Origin: Candidatus Rifleibacteriota bacterium
GTDB taxonomy: Bacteria > Muiribacteriota > Ozemobacteria > Ozemobacterales > Ozemobacteraceae
Assembly (NCBI GenBank): GCA_905236675.1
Contig: CAJOND010000001.1
Span: 124,001-188,000, forward strand
Length of the DNA stretch: 64,000 nt
Direction: 5' to 3'
The notes under the pieces are model-generated. The model was given only the letters and a program-made list of their open reading frames with translations, did no database searches and was not told the DNA's origin. Positions 7,260-17,062 of the stretch are shown in pieces. Both the position numbers and the translations under genes were made by a program. How positions within the stretch are numbered: the stretch's first letter is position 1; each line of letters begins with the position of its first letter.

Positions 7260-8885
7260 ATGTCTGCTAAAGAATTAAAATATTGGGAAGAAGCTAGAAA
7301 ATCTCTAGAAAAAGGCGTTGATACTGTTGCTAATGCTGTTCGTGCTACTCTTGGTCCAAAGGGTTGTTACGCTATCCTCGACAAGAAGTTTGGTAGCCCA
7401 ACCGTTACTAATGACGGTGTAACAATTGCTAAAGAAATCGAAGTAACAGATAAATTTGAAAATATGGGTGCTCAGCTTGTAAAAGAAGTTGCAGCTAAGA
7501 CCAATGATGTTGCTGGTGATGGCACTACTACCGCTACAGTTCTTGCTCAGTCAATAGTTCATGAAGGTTTCAAGAACGTTACTGCTGGTGCTAACCCAAC
7601 TTATGTAAAACGTGGTATTGAAAAAGCTGTTGCTGCAGTTGTTGAAGAAATCAAAAAACTTGCTAAGAAAGTTGATGATAATAAAGACAGCGTTGCACAA
7701 GTTGCTACTATTTCTGCCCGTGATAAAGAAATCGGTGATCTGATTGCAGAAGCAATGGATAAAGTTGGTAAAGATGGTGTTATCACTGTTGAAGAAGCTC
7801 AGAGCTTTGATACTCAACTTGATTTCACTGATGGTATGGAATTTGACAAAGGTTATGTAAGTCCATACATGGTTACTGACCAGGAAAGAATGGAAGCTGT
7901 TCTTGATAATCCTTACATTCTTATTACAGAAAACAAGATTAACAATTTAAAAGAATTGTTGCCAATCCTTGAAAAGGTTGTTCAGGTTAATAAGCCTCTT
8001 CTCATCATCGCTGATGACATCGAAGGCGAAGCTCTTGCTACATTAGTAGTTAATAAACTTCGTGGCACTTTCAATTGTGTTGCAGTTAAAGCTCCTGGTT
8101 TCGGTGACAGAAAGAAAGCAATGCTTGCTGATATAGCTGTTCTCACTGGTGGCGAATGCATTTCTAATGATCTTGGTATGAAATTAGAAAATGTAACTGT
8201 TAATCAGCTTGGCCAAGCTAAGAAAGTTGTGGTAGCTAAAGACCTTACTACTATAGTAGAAGGCTGTGGCGATACAAAAGCTCTTAAGAATAGAATTGGT
8301 CAGATTAAAGCAGAACTTGAACACAGCACTAGTTCATATGATAAAGAAAAACTCCAGGAAAGACTTGCTAAGTTAGCTGGTGGCGTTGCAGTAATTAAAG
8401 TTGGTGCTGCTACTGAAACAGCTATGAAAGAAAGAAAAACCAGAGTCGAAGATGCTTTGAGTGCTACTCGTGCAGCAATCGAAGAAGGTGTTGTCGCAGG
8501 TGGCGGAGTAACCTATATCAATGCTCTTAAGGTTCTTGAAAAACTAGAAAAAGAAGCTTCTGAAGAAGAAAAGATTGGTTACAGCATAGTAAGAAAAGCT
8601 TTATATGCTCCAATGACTATGATTCTTCACAATGCTGGTCTTGAACCCTCTGTAATTATCGAAAAGGTTAAAGAATCTAATAAAGCTGGCTATGGATATG
8701 ATGTAGTAGCAGATGATTATGCTGATATGTTTAAAGCTGGTATTATAGACCCAGCTAAGGTTACTCGTTCAGCCCTTCAGAATGCTGCTTCAATAGCTTC
8801 TATCCTAATGACTACAGAAGTTTTGGTTGCTGAAGCTCCTGAAAAGGAAGCTAAAGCTCCAGTAGCTCCTGATATGGATTATTAA
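7260..8885 (+). CDS. groL: Chaperonin GroEL, copy 2
   Basis: It has 541 residues. It retains [16 protein letters not shown] and the [19 protein letters not shown] segment, so it should hydrolyse ATP. It differs from copy 1 in lacking the GGM repeat tail and ending instead in an Ala/Pro/Lys-rich acidic tail ([14 protein letters not shown]). In families with several GroELs, the copy without a GGM tail often has a specialised client range, which makes that likely here. AAGGAG lies 8 bases before the ATG. A palindromic element follows the stop. Confidence 0.97.
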   Translation: MSAKELKYWEEARKSLEKGVDTVANAVRATLGPKGCYAILDKKFGSPTVTNDGVTIAKEIEVTDKFENMGAQLVKEVAAKTNDVAGDGTTTATVLAQSIVHEGFKNVTAGANPTYVKRGIEKAVAAVVEEIKKLAKKVDDNKDSVAQVATISARDKEIGDLIAEAMDKVGKDGVITVEEAQSFDTQLDFTDGMEFDKGYVSPYMVTDQERMEAVLDNPYILITENKINNLKELLPILEKVVQVNKPLLIIADDIEGEALATLVVNKLRGTFNCVAVKAPGFGDRKKAMLADIAVLTGGECISNDLGMKLENVTVNQLGQAKKVVVAKDLTTIVEGCGDTKALKNRIGQIKAELEHSTSSYDKEKLQERLAKLAGGVAVIKVGAATETAMKERKTRVEDALSATRAAIEEGVVAGGGVTYINALKVLEKLEKEASEEEKIGYSIVRKALYAPMTMILHNAGLEPSVIIEKVKESNKAGYGYDVVADDYADMFKAGIIDPAKVTRSALQNAASIASILMTTEVLVAEAPEKEAKAPVAPDMDY

Positions 8886-8897
8886 ACCCTAATAAGA

Positions 8898-8948
8898 TGC
8901 TCCCCCAAGTTTCTGGGGGAGTTGTCAGCCAAGGCTGATTAAAGGGGT
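8898..8948. repeat. Palindromic element, GCTCCCCC family, copy 2 (3' of groEL 2)
   Basis: GCTCCCCCA/TGGGGGAG and GTCAGCC/GGCTGA hairpins followed by AAAGGGGTC. It sits in the same position relative to groEL 2 as copy 1 does to groEL 1, so it may predate or have travelled with the duplication. Confidence 0.75.
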
Positions 8949-9040
8949 CTTATTTATACTATCAAGATAAATAAGAATTCCAAAAGGCATTTTTTACAGG
9001 TAAACAAATGTTATCTTGGTTTAAAAAGAGGAAAAATAAA

Positions 9041-9685
9041 ATGACCAATAAAGAGCAAGAAGCTTCTGAAAATACCCAGAACAATGAAGCTGAAAATCTT
9101 GAAGAAAAGACTTCTGAATCTACTGATACTACAGCTTCTGTAGAAACTAAAGAAGACGAAAAAAAGGAAGAACCAGCTCCTTCTGTTAAAAAAGAAGAAC
9201 TGGTTACTCCTGAAAAAAAAGAAGAACCAGAAGTTAATAGAGAAAAGGAATTGGCCAAAGAGTTAGAAGCTACTAAACGTAGATATTTAACTGCCTTAGC
9301 AGATTATCAGAATCTTCAGAAACGTACCGCTAAGGTTCAGATGGAATCTCGCGACCGTGGCGTTGCAGACTTTCTTAAAAAATTATTGCCAGTATTGGAT
9401 ACTCTTGATAAGGCAATGGAAATGTGTGCAAAGAGTGATTTAGATAAAAAGGTTATGGATGGTCTTGAAATGTTTTCAATTCAGCTGTCAGATATGCTTA
9501 CAAAAGAAGGTCTGAAAGAAATTGAAGCCATGGGCAAGAAGTTTGATCCGAATTGTGAGGAAGCTATGATGAATCAGAGCATCCCAGACAAAGAAGATGA
9601 TGAGGTAATCCAAGTTTTTGAAAAGGGTTACACGTTTAAAGATCAAGTTTTACGTTGTGCAAAAGTTGTTGTTAATAAAAAGTAA
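9041..9685 (+). CDS. grpE: Nucleotide exchange factor GrpE
   Basis: It has 214 residues from the ATG at 9041, preferred to an ATG 33 bases upstream because AGAGG lies just before it. GrpE releases ADP from DnaK. The first 70 residues are a low-complexity Glu/Lys/Thr arm. Then come the long coiled coil (LAKELEATKRRYLTALADYQNLQKR is the family signature) and the C-terminal beta domain containing FDPN.EEAM and the ending ..LRCAKVVVNK. It is 23 bases from dnaK, so they are probably one operon. Confidence 0.95.
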   Translation: MTNKEQEASENTQNNEAENLEEKTSESTDTTASVETKEDEKKEEPAPSVKKEELVTPEKKEEPEVNREKELAKELEATKRRYLTALADYQNLQKRTAKVQMESRDRGVADFLKKLLPVLDTLDKAMEMCAKSDLDKKVMDGLEMFSIQLSDMLTKEGLKEIEAMGKKFDPNCEEAMMNQSIPDKEDDEVIQVFEKGYTFKDQVLRCAKVVVNKK

Positions 9686-9708
9686 ATTTCTAAAAGGAGA
9701 TATAGAAT

Positions 9709-11601
9709 ATGTCAAAAATTATCGGTATTGACCTTGGTACTTCAAATTCAGCTGCTGCCGTTATTGAAGGCGGTAAGCCCGTTATTATTCCAAGCGCCGA
9801 AGGTAACTCCATCGGCGGCAAAGCTTTCCCAAGCGTAGTTGCTTTCACTAAAGATGGTCAGAGATTGATTGGTGAACCAGCAAGACGTCAAGCTACTACT
9901 AATCCTGACAGAACCATTATTGCTGCAAAAAGAAAAATGGGTTCTAAGTATAAATACAACATTGATGGGAAAGAATTTACTCCTCAAGAAATTTCTGCAG
10001 CTATTCTTCAGAAGATAAAAGCAGATGCCGAAGCTTTCTTGAATGATACTGTAACAGAAGCAGTTATTACTGTTCCTGCATATTTCGACGATGCTCAGCG
10101 TCAAGCAACAAAAGATGCTGGTCAGATTGCAGGCCTTACTGTTAAGAGACTTGTAAATGAACCTACTGCTGCTGCTCTTGCTTATGGTCTTGATCACAAT
10201 CAGGGCGATAGAAAGATTTTGGTATTCGACCTTGGTGGTGGTACTCTCGATGTTACTATTCTTGAACTTAGTAATGGCGTATTCGAAGTTCTTTCAACAA
10301 ACGGTGATACTCAGTTGGGCGGCACCGATATGGATAACCTTCTTATTAAATATATTGAAAGCGAATTCCAGAGAACAGATGGTATAGATCTTTCTAAGGA
10401 TTCAATGGCTCATCAGCGTGTTAGAGAAGCTGCTGAAAAAGCTAAGATTGAACTTTCTACTACAACTCAGACTGATATTAACCTTCCATTTATTACTGCA
10501 ACTCAGGAAGGTCCAAAACACTTGAATATCACTTTGACACGTTCTAAACTTGAACAGTTGGTTGAAGATGTTGTTGAAAGATGTAAAGCTCCTATTGATA
10601 ATGCATTAAACGATGCTGATCTTAAGAGAAGCGACATTGACCATATTGTTATGGTTGGTGGTCCTACAAGAATGCCAGTTATTCAGAAATTGTTGAAAGA
10701 CCATTTCGGAAAAGAACCAGAACGTGGTGTTGACCCAATGGAATGTGTTGCTATGGGTGCTGCTACTCAGGCTGGTGTTCTTACTGGTGATGTAAAAGAC
10801 ATTCTTCTTCTCGACGTAACTCCACTTTCTCTTGGTATTGAAACTCTCGGTGGTGTTATGACTACATTGATTCCACGTAACACTACAATTCCTACTAAGA
10901 AGAGTCAGGTATTCTCTACTGCAGCAGATAATCAGCCAGCCGTTTCTGTTCACGTTCTTCAAGGTGAACGTTCTATGGCTTCTGCAAACAAGACTCTTGG
11001 TCGCTTCGACTTAGTTGGTATTGCTCCAGCTCCTCGTGGTATTCCTCAAATCGAAGTTACTTTCGATATAGATGCTAACGGTATTGTTAATGTTTCTGCT
11101 AAGGACCTTGGAACTGGTAAGGAACAGAAGATTACTGTAACTAACGGTTCTGCTCTTAACAAGACAGAAATAGACGAAATGATTAAGAAAGCTGAACAGT
11201 TTGCAAAAGAAGATGCTAAGTTGAAAGAAAGTATCGAAACTAAGAATCAGGCCGAATCATTCTCTTATCAGTTGGAAAAGACCATGAGAGATCTTGGCGA
11301 TAAAGTTCCAGCAGATGTTAAGAATAAAGTCCAGACCAAACTTGATGCACTCAAGACTGCATTACAAGGCACAGATGATGCTTTAATTAAAGCTAGATAT
11401 GATGAATTGCAACAGGTTGCTCAGGAAATCGGTCAGGTTCTTTATCAGCAACAAGGTGCTTCTGGTGCACAGGAAGGTCCACAGGTTGATCCATCTGCTT
11501 ACCAGCAGGCATATCAACAGGCAGCAGGTGCACAAGATAGTGGTAGTCAGTCTTCTGCTAATGATGACAATGTTGTAGATGCGGAATTTAAGAAGGCATG
11601 A
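9709..11601 (+). CDS. dnaK: Hsp70 chaperone DnaK
   Basis: It has 630 residues and is full length. The ATPase domain shows [15 protein letters not shown] at the N-terminus, VTVPAYF-type ([19 protein letters not shown]) and [14 protein letters not shown]. The interdomain linker [19 protein letters not shown] lies near residue 365. The substrate-binding domain and helical lid follow. The protein ends in a Gln/Ala/Ser-rich stretch and the conserved [15 protein letters not shown] precedes the ATG. It lies between grpE and dnaJ, the complete Hsp70 cycle set. No hrcA or CIRCE was found. Confidence 0.97.
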   Translation: MSKIIGIDLGTSNSAAAVIEGGKPVIIPSAEGNSIGGKAFPSVVAFTKDGQRLIGEPARRQATTNPDRTIIAAKRKMGSKYKYNIDGKEFTPQEISAAILQKIKADAEAFLNDTVTEAVITVPAYFDDAQRQATKDAGQIAGLTVKRLVNEPTAAALAYGLDHNQGDRKILVFDLGGGTLDVTILELSNGVFEVLSTNGDTQLGGTDMDNLLIKYIESEFQRTDGIDLSKDSMAHQRVREAAEKAKIELSTTTQTDINLPFITATQEGPKHLNITLTRSKLEQLVEDVVERCKAPIDNALNDADLKRSDIDHIVMVGGPTRMPVIQKLLKDHFGKEPERGVDPMECVAMGAATQAGVLTGDVKDILLLDVTPLSLGIETLGGVMTTLIPRNTTIPTKKSQVFSTAADNQPAVSVHVLQGERSMASANKTLGRFDLVGIAPAPRGIPQIEVTFDIDANGIVNVSAKDLGTGKEQKITVTNGSALNKTEIDEMIKKAEQFAKEDAKLKESIETKNQAESFSYQLEKTMRDLGDKVPADVKNKVQTKLDALKTALQGTDDALIKARYDELQQVAQEIGQVLYQQQGASGAQEGPQVDPSAYQQAYQQAAGAQDSGSQSSANDDNVVDAEFKKA

Positions 11602-11715
11602 GTTGAGATATAAGACCAAAAATGGAGATATAAGATTTAAGACCAAGAATGGAGATATAAGAATTATGTATTCTGTCTTCTATCTTAAATCTTATATCTT
11701 ATATCTTACATCTTA
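11602..11715. repeat. Heptad repeats forming a perfect inverted repeat between dnaK and dnaJ
   Basis: Purine heptads (GATATAA, GATTTAA, GACCAAG) begin at the dnaK stop, and pyrimidine heptads (TCTTAAA, TCTTATA, TCTTACA) lead up to dnaJ. Bases 11626-11642 and 11683-11699 are exact reverse complements (17 bp, 40-base loop), so the spacer can fold in the transcript and might modulate dnaJ expression. Confidence 0.8.
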
Positions 11716-11735
11716 ACTAACGGAGTAAACAAATA

Positions 11736-12857
11736 ATGGCTGCTAAACGTGATTATTATGAAGTTCTTGGGGTTGCGAAGAATGCAAGTGATGCCGAAAT
11801 AAAAAAGGCATTTAGAACTCTTGCTCTTCAGTATCACCCAGACAGAAACAAAAGCGCTGATGCTGTCGAAAAATTCAAAGAAATTAACGAAGCTTATCAG
11901 GTTTTGTCAGACCCGCAAAAACGATCTGCTTATGATCAGTTTGGACATGCGGGAATAGACCCAAATGCTTTTGCTGGTGGTGGTTTCGGTGGTTTTGGCG
12001 GTTTCAGCGACATATTTGGTGATATTTTTTCAGACTTCTTCGGCGGGGGTTCTTCTCAAAGAAGAAATGGTCCTCGACGTGGTGCAGACTTAAGATACGA
12101 TTTGGATATTAGTTTTGAAGAAGCTGTTTTTGGCTGTGAAAAAGAAATCACAGTTCAAAAGTCCGTTGCCTGTACTACTTGTGCAGGTTCTGGTGCAGAA
12201 CCAGGTAGTAGTCGAAAACAATGCCCTGTTTGTAAAGGTCGAGGCACTGTATCTATTTCTCAAGGATTCTTTACTATTCAGCAAACCTGTCATCAATGCC
12301 AAGGCGAAGGTGAAATAATTGATAAACCTTGTAAAACTTGTAGTGGTACTGGTAGACTGAAACAGTCTTCGAAACTAAAGGTCAAAATACCAGCTGGTGT
12401 TGAAACCGGTCAGAAACTAAAACTTTCTGGTGAAGGCGAAGTTGGAGAAAAAGGTGGTCCTAGTGGAAGTCTTTATATTTTCATCACTGTAGGTAAGCAT
12501 GATTTCTTTGATAGAGTAGGGGATGACATTATCTGTGAAAAAGATATTACTTTCCCATTGGCTGCACTTGGTGGAGAAATCGAAGTTCCAACATTAAAGG
12601 GCGTAGTTAAAATAAAGATTCCTGCTGGTACACAAACTGGAAAAACATTTAGACTTCGCGGTTATGGAGTAAAATCCTTTAGAAATGGTGAAGGCGATCA
12701 GTTGGTTAAAATATTTGTAAGAACTCCAACTGATTTAACAGCTAAACAGCGCGAATTGCTAAAACAGTTAGCCGAAGAAGATCCAGAATCTAAAGCAACC
12801 GGTATAGGTTCTAGCAAAAGCTTTTTCGATAAAGTAAAACAAGCTCTCGGTGGCTAA
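11736..12857 (+). CDS. dnaJ: Hsp40 co-chaperone DnaJ
   Basis: It has 373 residues. The J domain (residues 5-70) carries the HPD motif (YHPDRN) that stimulates DnaK. A Gly/Phe-rich linker (about 73-110) follows, then four CxxCxGxG zinc motifs ([32 protein letters not shown]) between about 145 and 215, and a C-terminal peptide-binding region. It is full-length type I DnaJ. It follows dnaK across the inverted-repeat spacer and is closed by a strong terminator. Confidence 0.97.
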   Translation: MAAKRDYYEVLGVAKNASDAEIKKAFRTLALQYHPDRNKSADAVEKFKEINEAYQVLSDPQKRSAYDQFGHAGIDPNAFAGGGFGGFGGFSDIFGDIFSDFFGGGSSQRRNGPRRGADLRYDLDISFEEAVFGCEKEITVQKSVACTTCAGSGAEPGSSRKQCPVCKGRGTVSISQGFFTIQQTCHQCQGEGEIIDKPCKTCSGTGRLKQSSKLKVKIPAGVETGQKLKLSGEGEVGEKGGPSGSLYIFITVGKHDFFDRVGDDIICEKDITFPLAALGGEIEVPTLKGVVKIKIPAGTQTGKTFRLRGYGVKSFRNGEGDQLVKIFVRTPTDLTAKQRELLKQLAEEDPESKATGIGSSKSFFDKVKQALGG

Positions 12858-12884
12858 TTAACAATTAGTAGTGAGCAATTAGTA

Positions 12885-12930
12885 AAAATCCTCAAAAGTT
12901 TCGTAAAACGAGACTTTTGAGGATTTCTTT
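12885..12930. terminator. Strong terminator closing the chaperone operon
   Basis: AAATCCTCAAAAGT pairs with the reverse complement in GACTTTTGAGGATTT across a 12-base loop and is followed by a T-rich tract. The stem is symmetric and could also serve the convergent gene ending at 12951. Confidence 0.85.
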
Positions 12931-12950
12931 ATTTAGCGGTTTTTAAAATA

Positions 12951-13874
12951 TTATTTTAAGGTTCCGTTATCATTGTCATTTAATTTTTGTTGAAGATCTT
13001 TGATATTTACTTCTTCAACCAAATTATTAGCAGGCTCTTCATCTAATACTGTTGCATAGATTTTTCCAAGTAACAAATCATTTATTGCTTCATTGGTAGT
13101 TTTAAATCCTTTGGGTTTTATATTAACAAAACCAGGATTGTCTTCCGTCCCATCACCAGAAACATACCAGTTACCAGTTGTACCAATCTGATAGCCTATA
13201 GTTTCATTTGAAAGTGATTTTATAACTTTGTTTACATCTTCTAAAGTTTTGCATTTATCAAAATCTGTATTTTTACCGTCTACAACAAGCCTTTGAGATG
13301 ATTTAAAATAAGATTCAGTAAAGTCGCAGATCTTTTTTCTTTCTTCGGTCACTGTTATGCCAGCCATACCTATATCAGCTTTACCATTTGCTACTTCAAC
13401 TAAAATATCATCAAAATCTATATTTCTAACTATAAGTTCAAGACCTTTATACTTAGCAAAAGCATTGGCTATTTCTATGTCTATTCCATATATTAGATTA
13501 TTTTCTTTATCAATATACTCAAAAGGCTCAAAAGGACAATTTGTTGCAATAATTAAATTTTTATCAGTTTTTGTTACTGCTTCTGTAGTATATTTTACAC
13601 CAGTCTTTAAAGATTCATTTTCACCTTTTTCCATATAGATGGCTACAATAGAATCAAAATTTCCACTTTTTTTTAAAATGTTTATATAGTTATTTAAATC
13701 ATCTTTTAAAGCTGAATTATTTTTTGAAACAGCAAAAGCATACTCTTCCCGAGTCAGTTTTACATTTATAAGTTTAAGCCTTGTTTCTGGTTTTTGCTCT
13801 TCTTTATCACAACAACCAATTAAAACAAAAATAAATAGGCTAACTAGTATTAGCTTAAAAATATGTAATCGCAT
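12951..13874 (-). CDS. Amino-acid-type solute-binding lipoprotein, apparently circularly permuted
   Basis: It has 307 residues with a lipobox (FVLIGC, Cys21), so it should be a lipid-anchored periplasmic binding protein. The main body (about 100-305) matches SBP_bac_3: NLIIATNCPFEPFEYID, GIDIEIANAFAK, VANGKADIGMAGITVTEERKK, CDFTESYF and IGYQIGTTG. The odd part is residues 41-85: REEYAFAVSKNN...LNNYINILKKSGNFDSIVAIYM reads like the last 45 residues of an ordinary family member. The actual C-terminus stops where that segment would normally follow. The arrangement therefore looks permuted rather than truncated. No permease or ATPase gene is nearby, so it is an orphan; sensing is an alternative to transport. 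Confidence 0.85.
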   Translation of the reverse strand: MRLHIFKLILVSLFIFVLIGCCDKEEQKPETRLKLINVKLTREEYAFAVSKNNSALKDDLNNYINILKKSGNFDSIVAIYMEKGENESLKTGVKYTTEAVTKTDKNLIIATNCPFEPFEYIDKENNLIYGIDIEIANAFAKYKGLELIVRNIDFDDILVEVANGKADIGMAGITVTEERKKICDFTESYFKSSQRLVVDGKNTDFDKCKTLEDVNKVIKSLSNETIGYQIGTTGNWYVSGDGTEDNPGFVNIKPKGFKTTNEAINDLLLGKIYATVLDEEPANNLVEEVNIKDLQQKLNDNDNGTLK

Positions 13875-14021
13875 TTCTTTTGCCTGTTTAAAATTTTAAA
13901 AATTATAAAACACTTTGGTTAATTTGTCACTAGTTTTACTTATCTTTGATGTGGGATAATAATTTGCATAATAACTTTATATATTGATTTGTTATTTATA
14001 ATTTAATATCAAAAATATAAG

Positions 14022-14050
14022 TTGAAATATTCTTTAAATAAGTCTATAAT
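14022..14050 (+). promoter_or_regulatory. Sigma-70 type promoter for nifU-nifS
   Basis: TTGAAA (14022-14027), 17 bases, TATAAT (14045-14050), about 54 bases before the nifU ATG. Confidence 0.65.
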
Positions 14051-14103
14051 CCAATCTCCAAATTATTCCAATGACTAAATTTGTAAAGCGAAGGTAAAAC
14101 CAT

Positions 14104-14940
14104 ATGTGGGATTATACGGATTCAGTAATAAATCACTTTGAAAACCCAAGAAATGTAGGGAAACTAGAAGATGCCAATGGAATTGGCGAAGTTGGTTCTC
14201 TTGCTTGTGGTGACGCACTTAAGCTGTTTTTAAAGATAAACCCTGAAACAGAAGTAATAGAAGATGCAAAATTCATGACTTTTGGCTGTGCTAGTGCTAT
14301 AGCTAGTGCATCTGCATTAACAGAAATAGTCAAAGGAATGACTATAACAGAAGCTTTAAAAGTAACAAACGAACAGATTGCAGACTATCTTGGCGGCCTT
14401 CCTCAACAGAAAATGCATTGTTCTGTTATGGGGCAAGAAGCCTTACATGCTGCTATAGCTAACTATCGTGGCGAAGATGTAGTGGCGGAACACAAAGACG
14501 ACAAAATAATATGTCAGTGTTTCTGGGTTTCAGAAGACAAGATTCGTGAAGTCGTTAAAGAACATGGTTTAAAAACCGTTGAAGAAGTTACCAACTATAC
14601 TAAAGCCGGCGGAAAATGTGGCAAATGCCATAACGAAATCAAAAGAATCATTGCCGAAGTTAATGGCACACCTGTTGAAGAAGTTAAGCAGAAACCCAAA
14701 ATGTCTAACCTTATGAGAATGAAGATGGTTACTGCTGCTATAGAAGAAAAAATAGCTCCAGCTCTTCAAAATGATGGCGGAGATATAGAATTAGTTGATA
14801 TTGATGGTTCCGATGTTTATGTTAAGCTTCATGGAGCTTGTGGTTCATGCCCTCATGCTACTGAAACACTAAAATCTTTTGTTGAAGAAACTTTACGAAA
14901 TGAAGTTTCAGCAGATATAACAGTATTAGAGGCTAAATAA
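14104..14940 (+). CDS. nifU: NifU-type iron-sulfur cluster scaffold, three-domain
   Basis: It has 278 residues and three modules. The N-terminal IscU-like scaffold has Cys35, Cys62 and Cys106. The central BFD-like [2Fe-2S] domain has Cys137/139 and Cys172/175. The C-terminal Nfu domain has GACGSCP (Cys246/249). All nine cysteines expected of full-length NifU are present. It assembles Fe-S clusters on sulfur from NifS, encoded one base downstream. No nitrogenase genes are seen. As in Helicobacter and Campylobacter, I infer that this pair is the general housekeeping Fe-S system. Confidence 0.95.
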   Translation: MWDYTDSVINHFENPRNVGKLEDANGIGEVGSLACGDALKLFLKINPETEVIEDAKFMTFGCASAIASASALTEIVKGMTITEALKVTNEQIADYLGGLPQQKMHCSVMGQEALHAAIANYRGEDVVAEHKDDKIICQCFWVSEDKIREVVKEHGLKTVEEVTNYTKAGGKCGKCHNEIKRIIAEVNGTPVEEVKQKPKMSNLMRMKMVTAAIEEKIAPALQNDGGDIELVDIDGSDVYVKLHGACGSCPHATETLKSFVEETLRNEVSADITVLEAK

Positions 14941-14941
14941 A

Positions 14942-16120
14942 ATGCAAGTCTATCTTGATAATAATGCAACCAGTATGGTTTCACCAACAGTTCGTGAAGC
15001 AATGATGCCATTCTTCGGTGAATTATATGGCAATCCCAGTTCAATGCACTTTTTTGGCGGTCATGTTGCAAAGTATGTTAAAGAAGCCAGAGCAAAAGTT
15101 GCCGACTTATTTAATGTTTCTCCTGATGAAATAATCTTCACTTCCTGCGGTTCAGAATCTGATAATCATGCAATTCGTGGCTACCTGGAAGCTCACCCCG
15201 AAAAGAAGCATATTGTTACCACAAAAGTTGAACACCCTGCTGTTCTTAATGTTTTCAAATACTTAGAAAAGACTAAGGGCTATAGAACTACTTATCTAAG
15301 CGTTAATAACAAAGGTATGATCAGCTTAGATGAATTAAAAGAAGCATTGACACCAGATACTGCTCTTATTTCTGTAATGACAGCAAACAATGAGATTGGC
15401 AATATTTTCCCAATTGGTGACATTGGGGCTATAGCAAAAGAAAGAGGAATAATTTTCCATACAGATGCTGTCCAAGCTGCAGGTAAACTTCCAATGGATC
15501 TGAAAGCATTGAATGTTGATATGCTTTCTCTTTCTGGTCATAAAATTCATGCTCCAAAAGGAATCGGTGTTCTTTATATAAGAAAAGGCGTTCATGTTTC
15601 TCCATTTATTATAGGTGGTCATCAGGAAAGTGGTCGCCGTGCAGGTACTGAAAACGTTCCTTATATAGTTGGTTTAGGGCAGGCTTGCGAAGATGCCAAG
15701 AAGTCAATGTTTGACGAATCTAAAAGAATAGGTGCTTTAAGAGATAAGCTGGAAAAAGGCCTGACTCAAAGCATCCCTTATACTCATATTAATGGTGACC
15801 CTGAACATAGAATGTATAACACTACTAATATAGGGTTTGAATTTGTTGAAGGCGAAGCTATACTTCTGCACTTAAGTAAAGAAGGGATAGCAGCTAGTTC
15901 TGGTTCTGCTTGCACAAGCGGAAGTCTTGAACCATCACATGTATTGATGTCTATGGGTATTCCTTTTACTTATGCTCACGGTTCCTGCAGATTCTCTCTT
16001 TCAAAATTTACAACAGAAGAAGAAATAGATTATGCTTTAAAGACGATACCTCCAATAATCCAGAATCTGCGTGATTTATCGCCATTCTATGACGATTTCA
16101 TAACTAAGCAAAAGAAATAA
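14942..16120 (+). CDS. nifS: Cysteine desulfurase NifS
   Basis: It has 392 residues. It is a PLP enzyme that takes sulfur from cysteine and passes it to NifU. Visible are the N-terminal YLDNNATSMVSP, NPSSMHFFG, the PLP-lysine motif SLSGHKIHAPKG (near 205) and the catalytic-cysteine loop SSGSACTSGSLEPSHVL (near 325). It is co-transcribed with nifU (one-base gap) and followed by a terminator. Confidence 0.96.
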   Translation: MQVYLDNNATSMVSPTVREAMMPFFGELYGNPSSMHFFGGHVAKYVKEARAKVADLFNVSPDEIIFTSCGSESDNHAIRGYLEAHPEKKHIVTTKVEHPAVLNVFKYLEKTKGYRTTYLSVNNKGMISLDELKEALTPDTALISVMTANNEIGNIFPIGDIGAIAKERGIIFHTDAVQAAGKLPMDLKALNVDMLSLSGHKIHAPKGIGVLYIRKGVHVSPFIIGGHQESGRRAGTENVPYIVGLGQACEDAKKSMFDESKRIGALRDKLEKGLTQSIPYTHINGDPEHRMYNTTNIGFEFVEGEAILLHLSKEGIAASSGSACTSGSLEPSHVLMSMGIPFTYAHGSCRFSLSKFTTEEEIDYALKTIPPIIQNLRDLSPFYDDFITKQKK

Positions 16121-16152
16121 AAAAAAGGCTTGGAACTCCAAGCCTTTTTTTA
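16121..16152 (+). terminator. Terminator after nifS
   Basis: AAAAAAGGCTTGGA / CCAAGCCTTTTTTT stem with a 3-4 base loop, directly after the nifS stop. Confidence 0.9.
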
Positions 16153-16230
16153 TTCTCTGAGACAATAAATATAAATAATTTTGAGAATAATGTCGATAAG
16201 CTAGGTGTGAAAATATACCGGAGGTTTTTT

Positions 16231-16902
16231 ATGAAGAAGTATTTGCCTGGCTTTAAAGCATTAATTCCTTTTGGAATCCTTTGTGTTCTGGCTGGTATAT
16301 TTTCTTTTACTGCAAATGCAGATTCGACTATTACAATTCCTATAGAAGTTCCAAAAGATTATCCGGATCGTAAAGTTACGCTTTCTTTAAGAATTCCACC
16401 TAATACAGAACCATTAAGTAGAAAAGAACAATCTAAACCTGCTATAAGTTCAAATCGTATAGTGGTTTGGAATAGTAATCCTGTTCCTAAGTTATCTAAT
16501 GATGATGAAGTATATCCAATCCTTTACAGGTTAAGAAAAAAAGGTTGGATTAAATCTTATTCTGCAAATTCCACTCTTAAATGTAAACCACTTAATAAGT
16601 ATGATATTGTTCAAATATTATTACATGTTTGTGAAAATATTATCGAAATAGGACAGGCTAAAAACTTTTCTAATATTATAAAAAGAGTTAATTTAACTCC
16701 TTCCGATGTAGAAGATGTTAGACGTATGGTTAAACGTTTTGAAAGAGAAATAAATTTATTCGGTTATAATTCTTCAAAGCTTGATAAAGATTTATTGCTT
16801 ATTCAGGAACGCATAAAGAAAAACTCAGAAGGTATTCTTAGAGTTATCAAAGTTGAAGGAACTGAAGATGGCGCCACAATTATACACATGAGAGTGGATT
16901 GA
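16231..16902 (+). CDS. Exported protein of unknown function
   Basis: It has 223 residues from the ATG at 16231, chosen because GGAGG lies 7 bases upstream and the signal peptide (MKKYLPGF...FTANA) starts here. The mature part begins with a beta segment (STITIPIEVPKDYPDRKVTLSLRIPP) and is followed by an LRKKGWIKSYSAN region and a helical region with DIVQILLHVCENI and VRRMVKRFEREINLFG. This order resembles proteins with an S-layer or outer-membrane-anchoring helix bundle ('x.RL...G', then 'R.ev..ml.r'), but the match is weak. It is flanked by terminators on both sides, so it is monocistronic. Confidence 0.75.
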   Translation: MKKYLPGFKALIPFGILCVLAGIFSFTANADSTITIPIEVPKDYPDRKVTLSLRIPPNTEPLSRKEQSKPAISSNRIVVWNSNPVPKLSNDDEVYPILYRLRKKGWIKSYSANSTLKCKPLNKYDIVQILLHVCENIIEIGQAKNFSNIIKRVNLTPSDVEDVRRMVKRFEREINLFGYNSSKLDKDLLLIQERIKKNSEGILRVIKVEGTEDGATIIHMRVD

Positions 16903-16950
16903 GTTTGAAGAAGGAAGATAGAAGATAAAAAAGTTTCATCGATAAAACAT

Positions 16951-17000
16951 AAAAAACTAAAAATGCCCTGTATAATTATAGGGCATTTTTAGTTTTTTTT
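16951..17000 (+). terminator. Strong terminator after the exported protein gene
   Basis: An 18-bp stem (AAAAAACTAAAAATGCCC and its reverse complement) around a 12-base loop, ending in T8. Confidence 0.92.
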
Positions 17001-17009
17001 ATAAAAAGT

Positions 17010-17038
17010 TTGACAAATCTGTACACTGATTATATAAT
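17010..17038 (+). promoter_or_regulatory. Perfect sigma-70 promoter for the M23 peptidase gene
   Basis: TTGACA (17010-17015), exactly 17 bases, TATAAT (17033-17038), consensus at both hexamers, 24 bases before the ATG at 17063. Confidence 0.85.
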
Positions 17039-17062
17039 TGCAAAACTTGAAGAGTTAAATCG

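Noticed and set aside
14104-16120. nifU-nifS as part of a nitrogen fixation cluster
   Set aside because: No nifHDK or related gene is present. The pair alone is known as the general Fe-S system in several bacteria.
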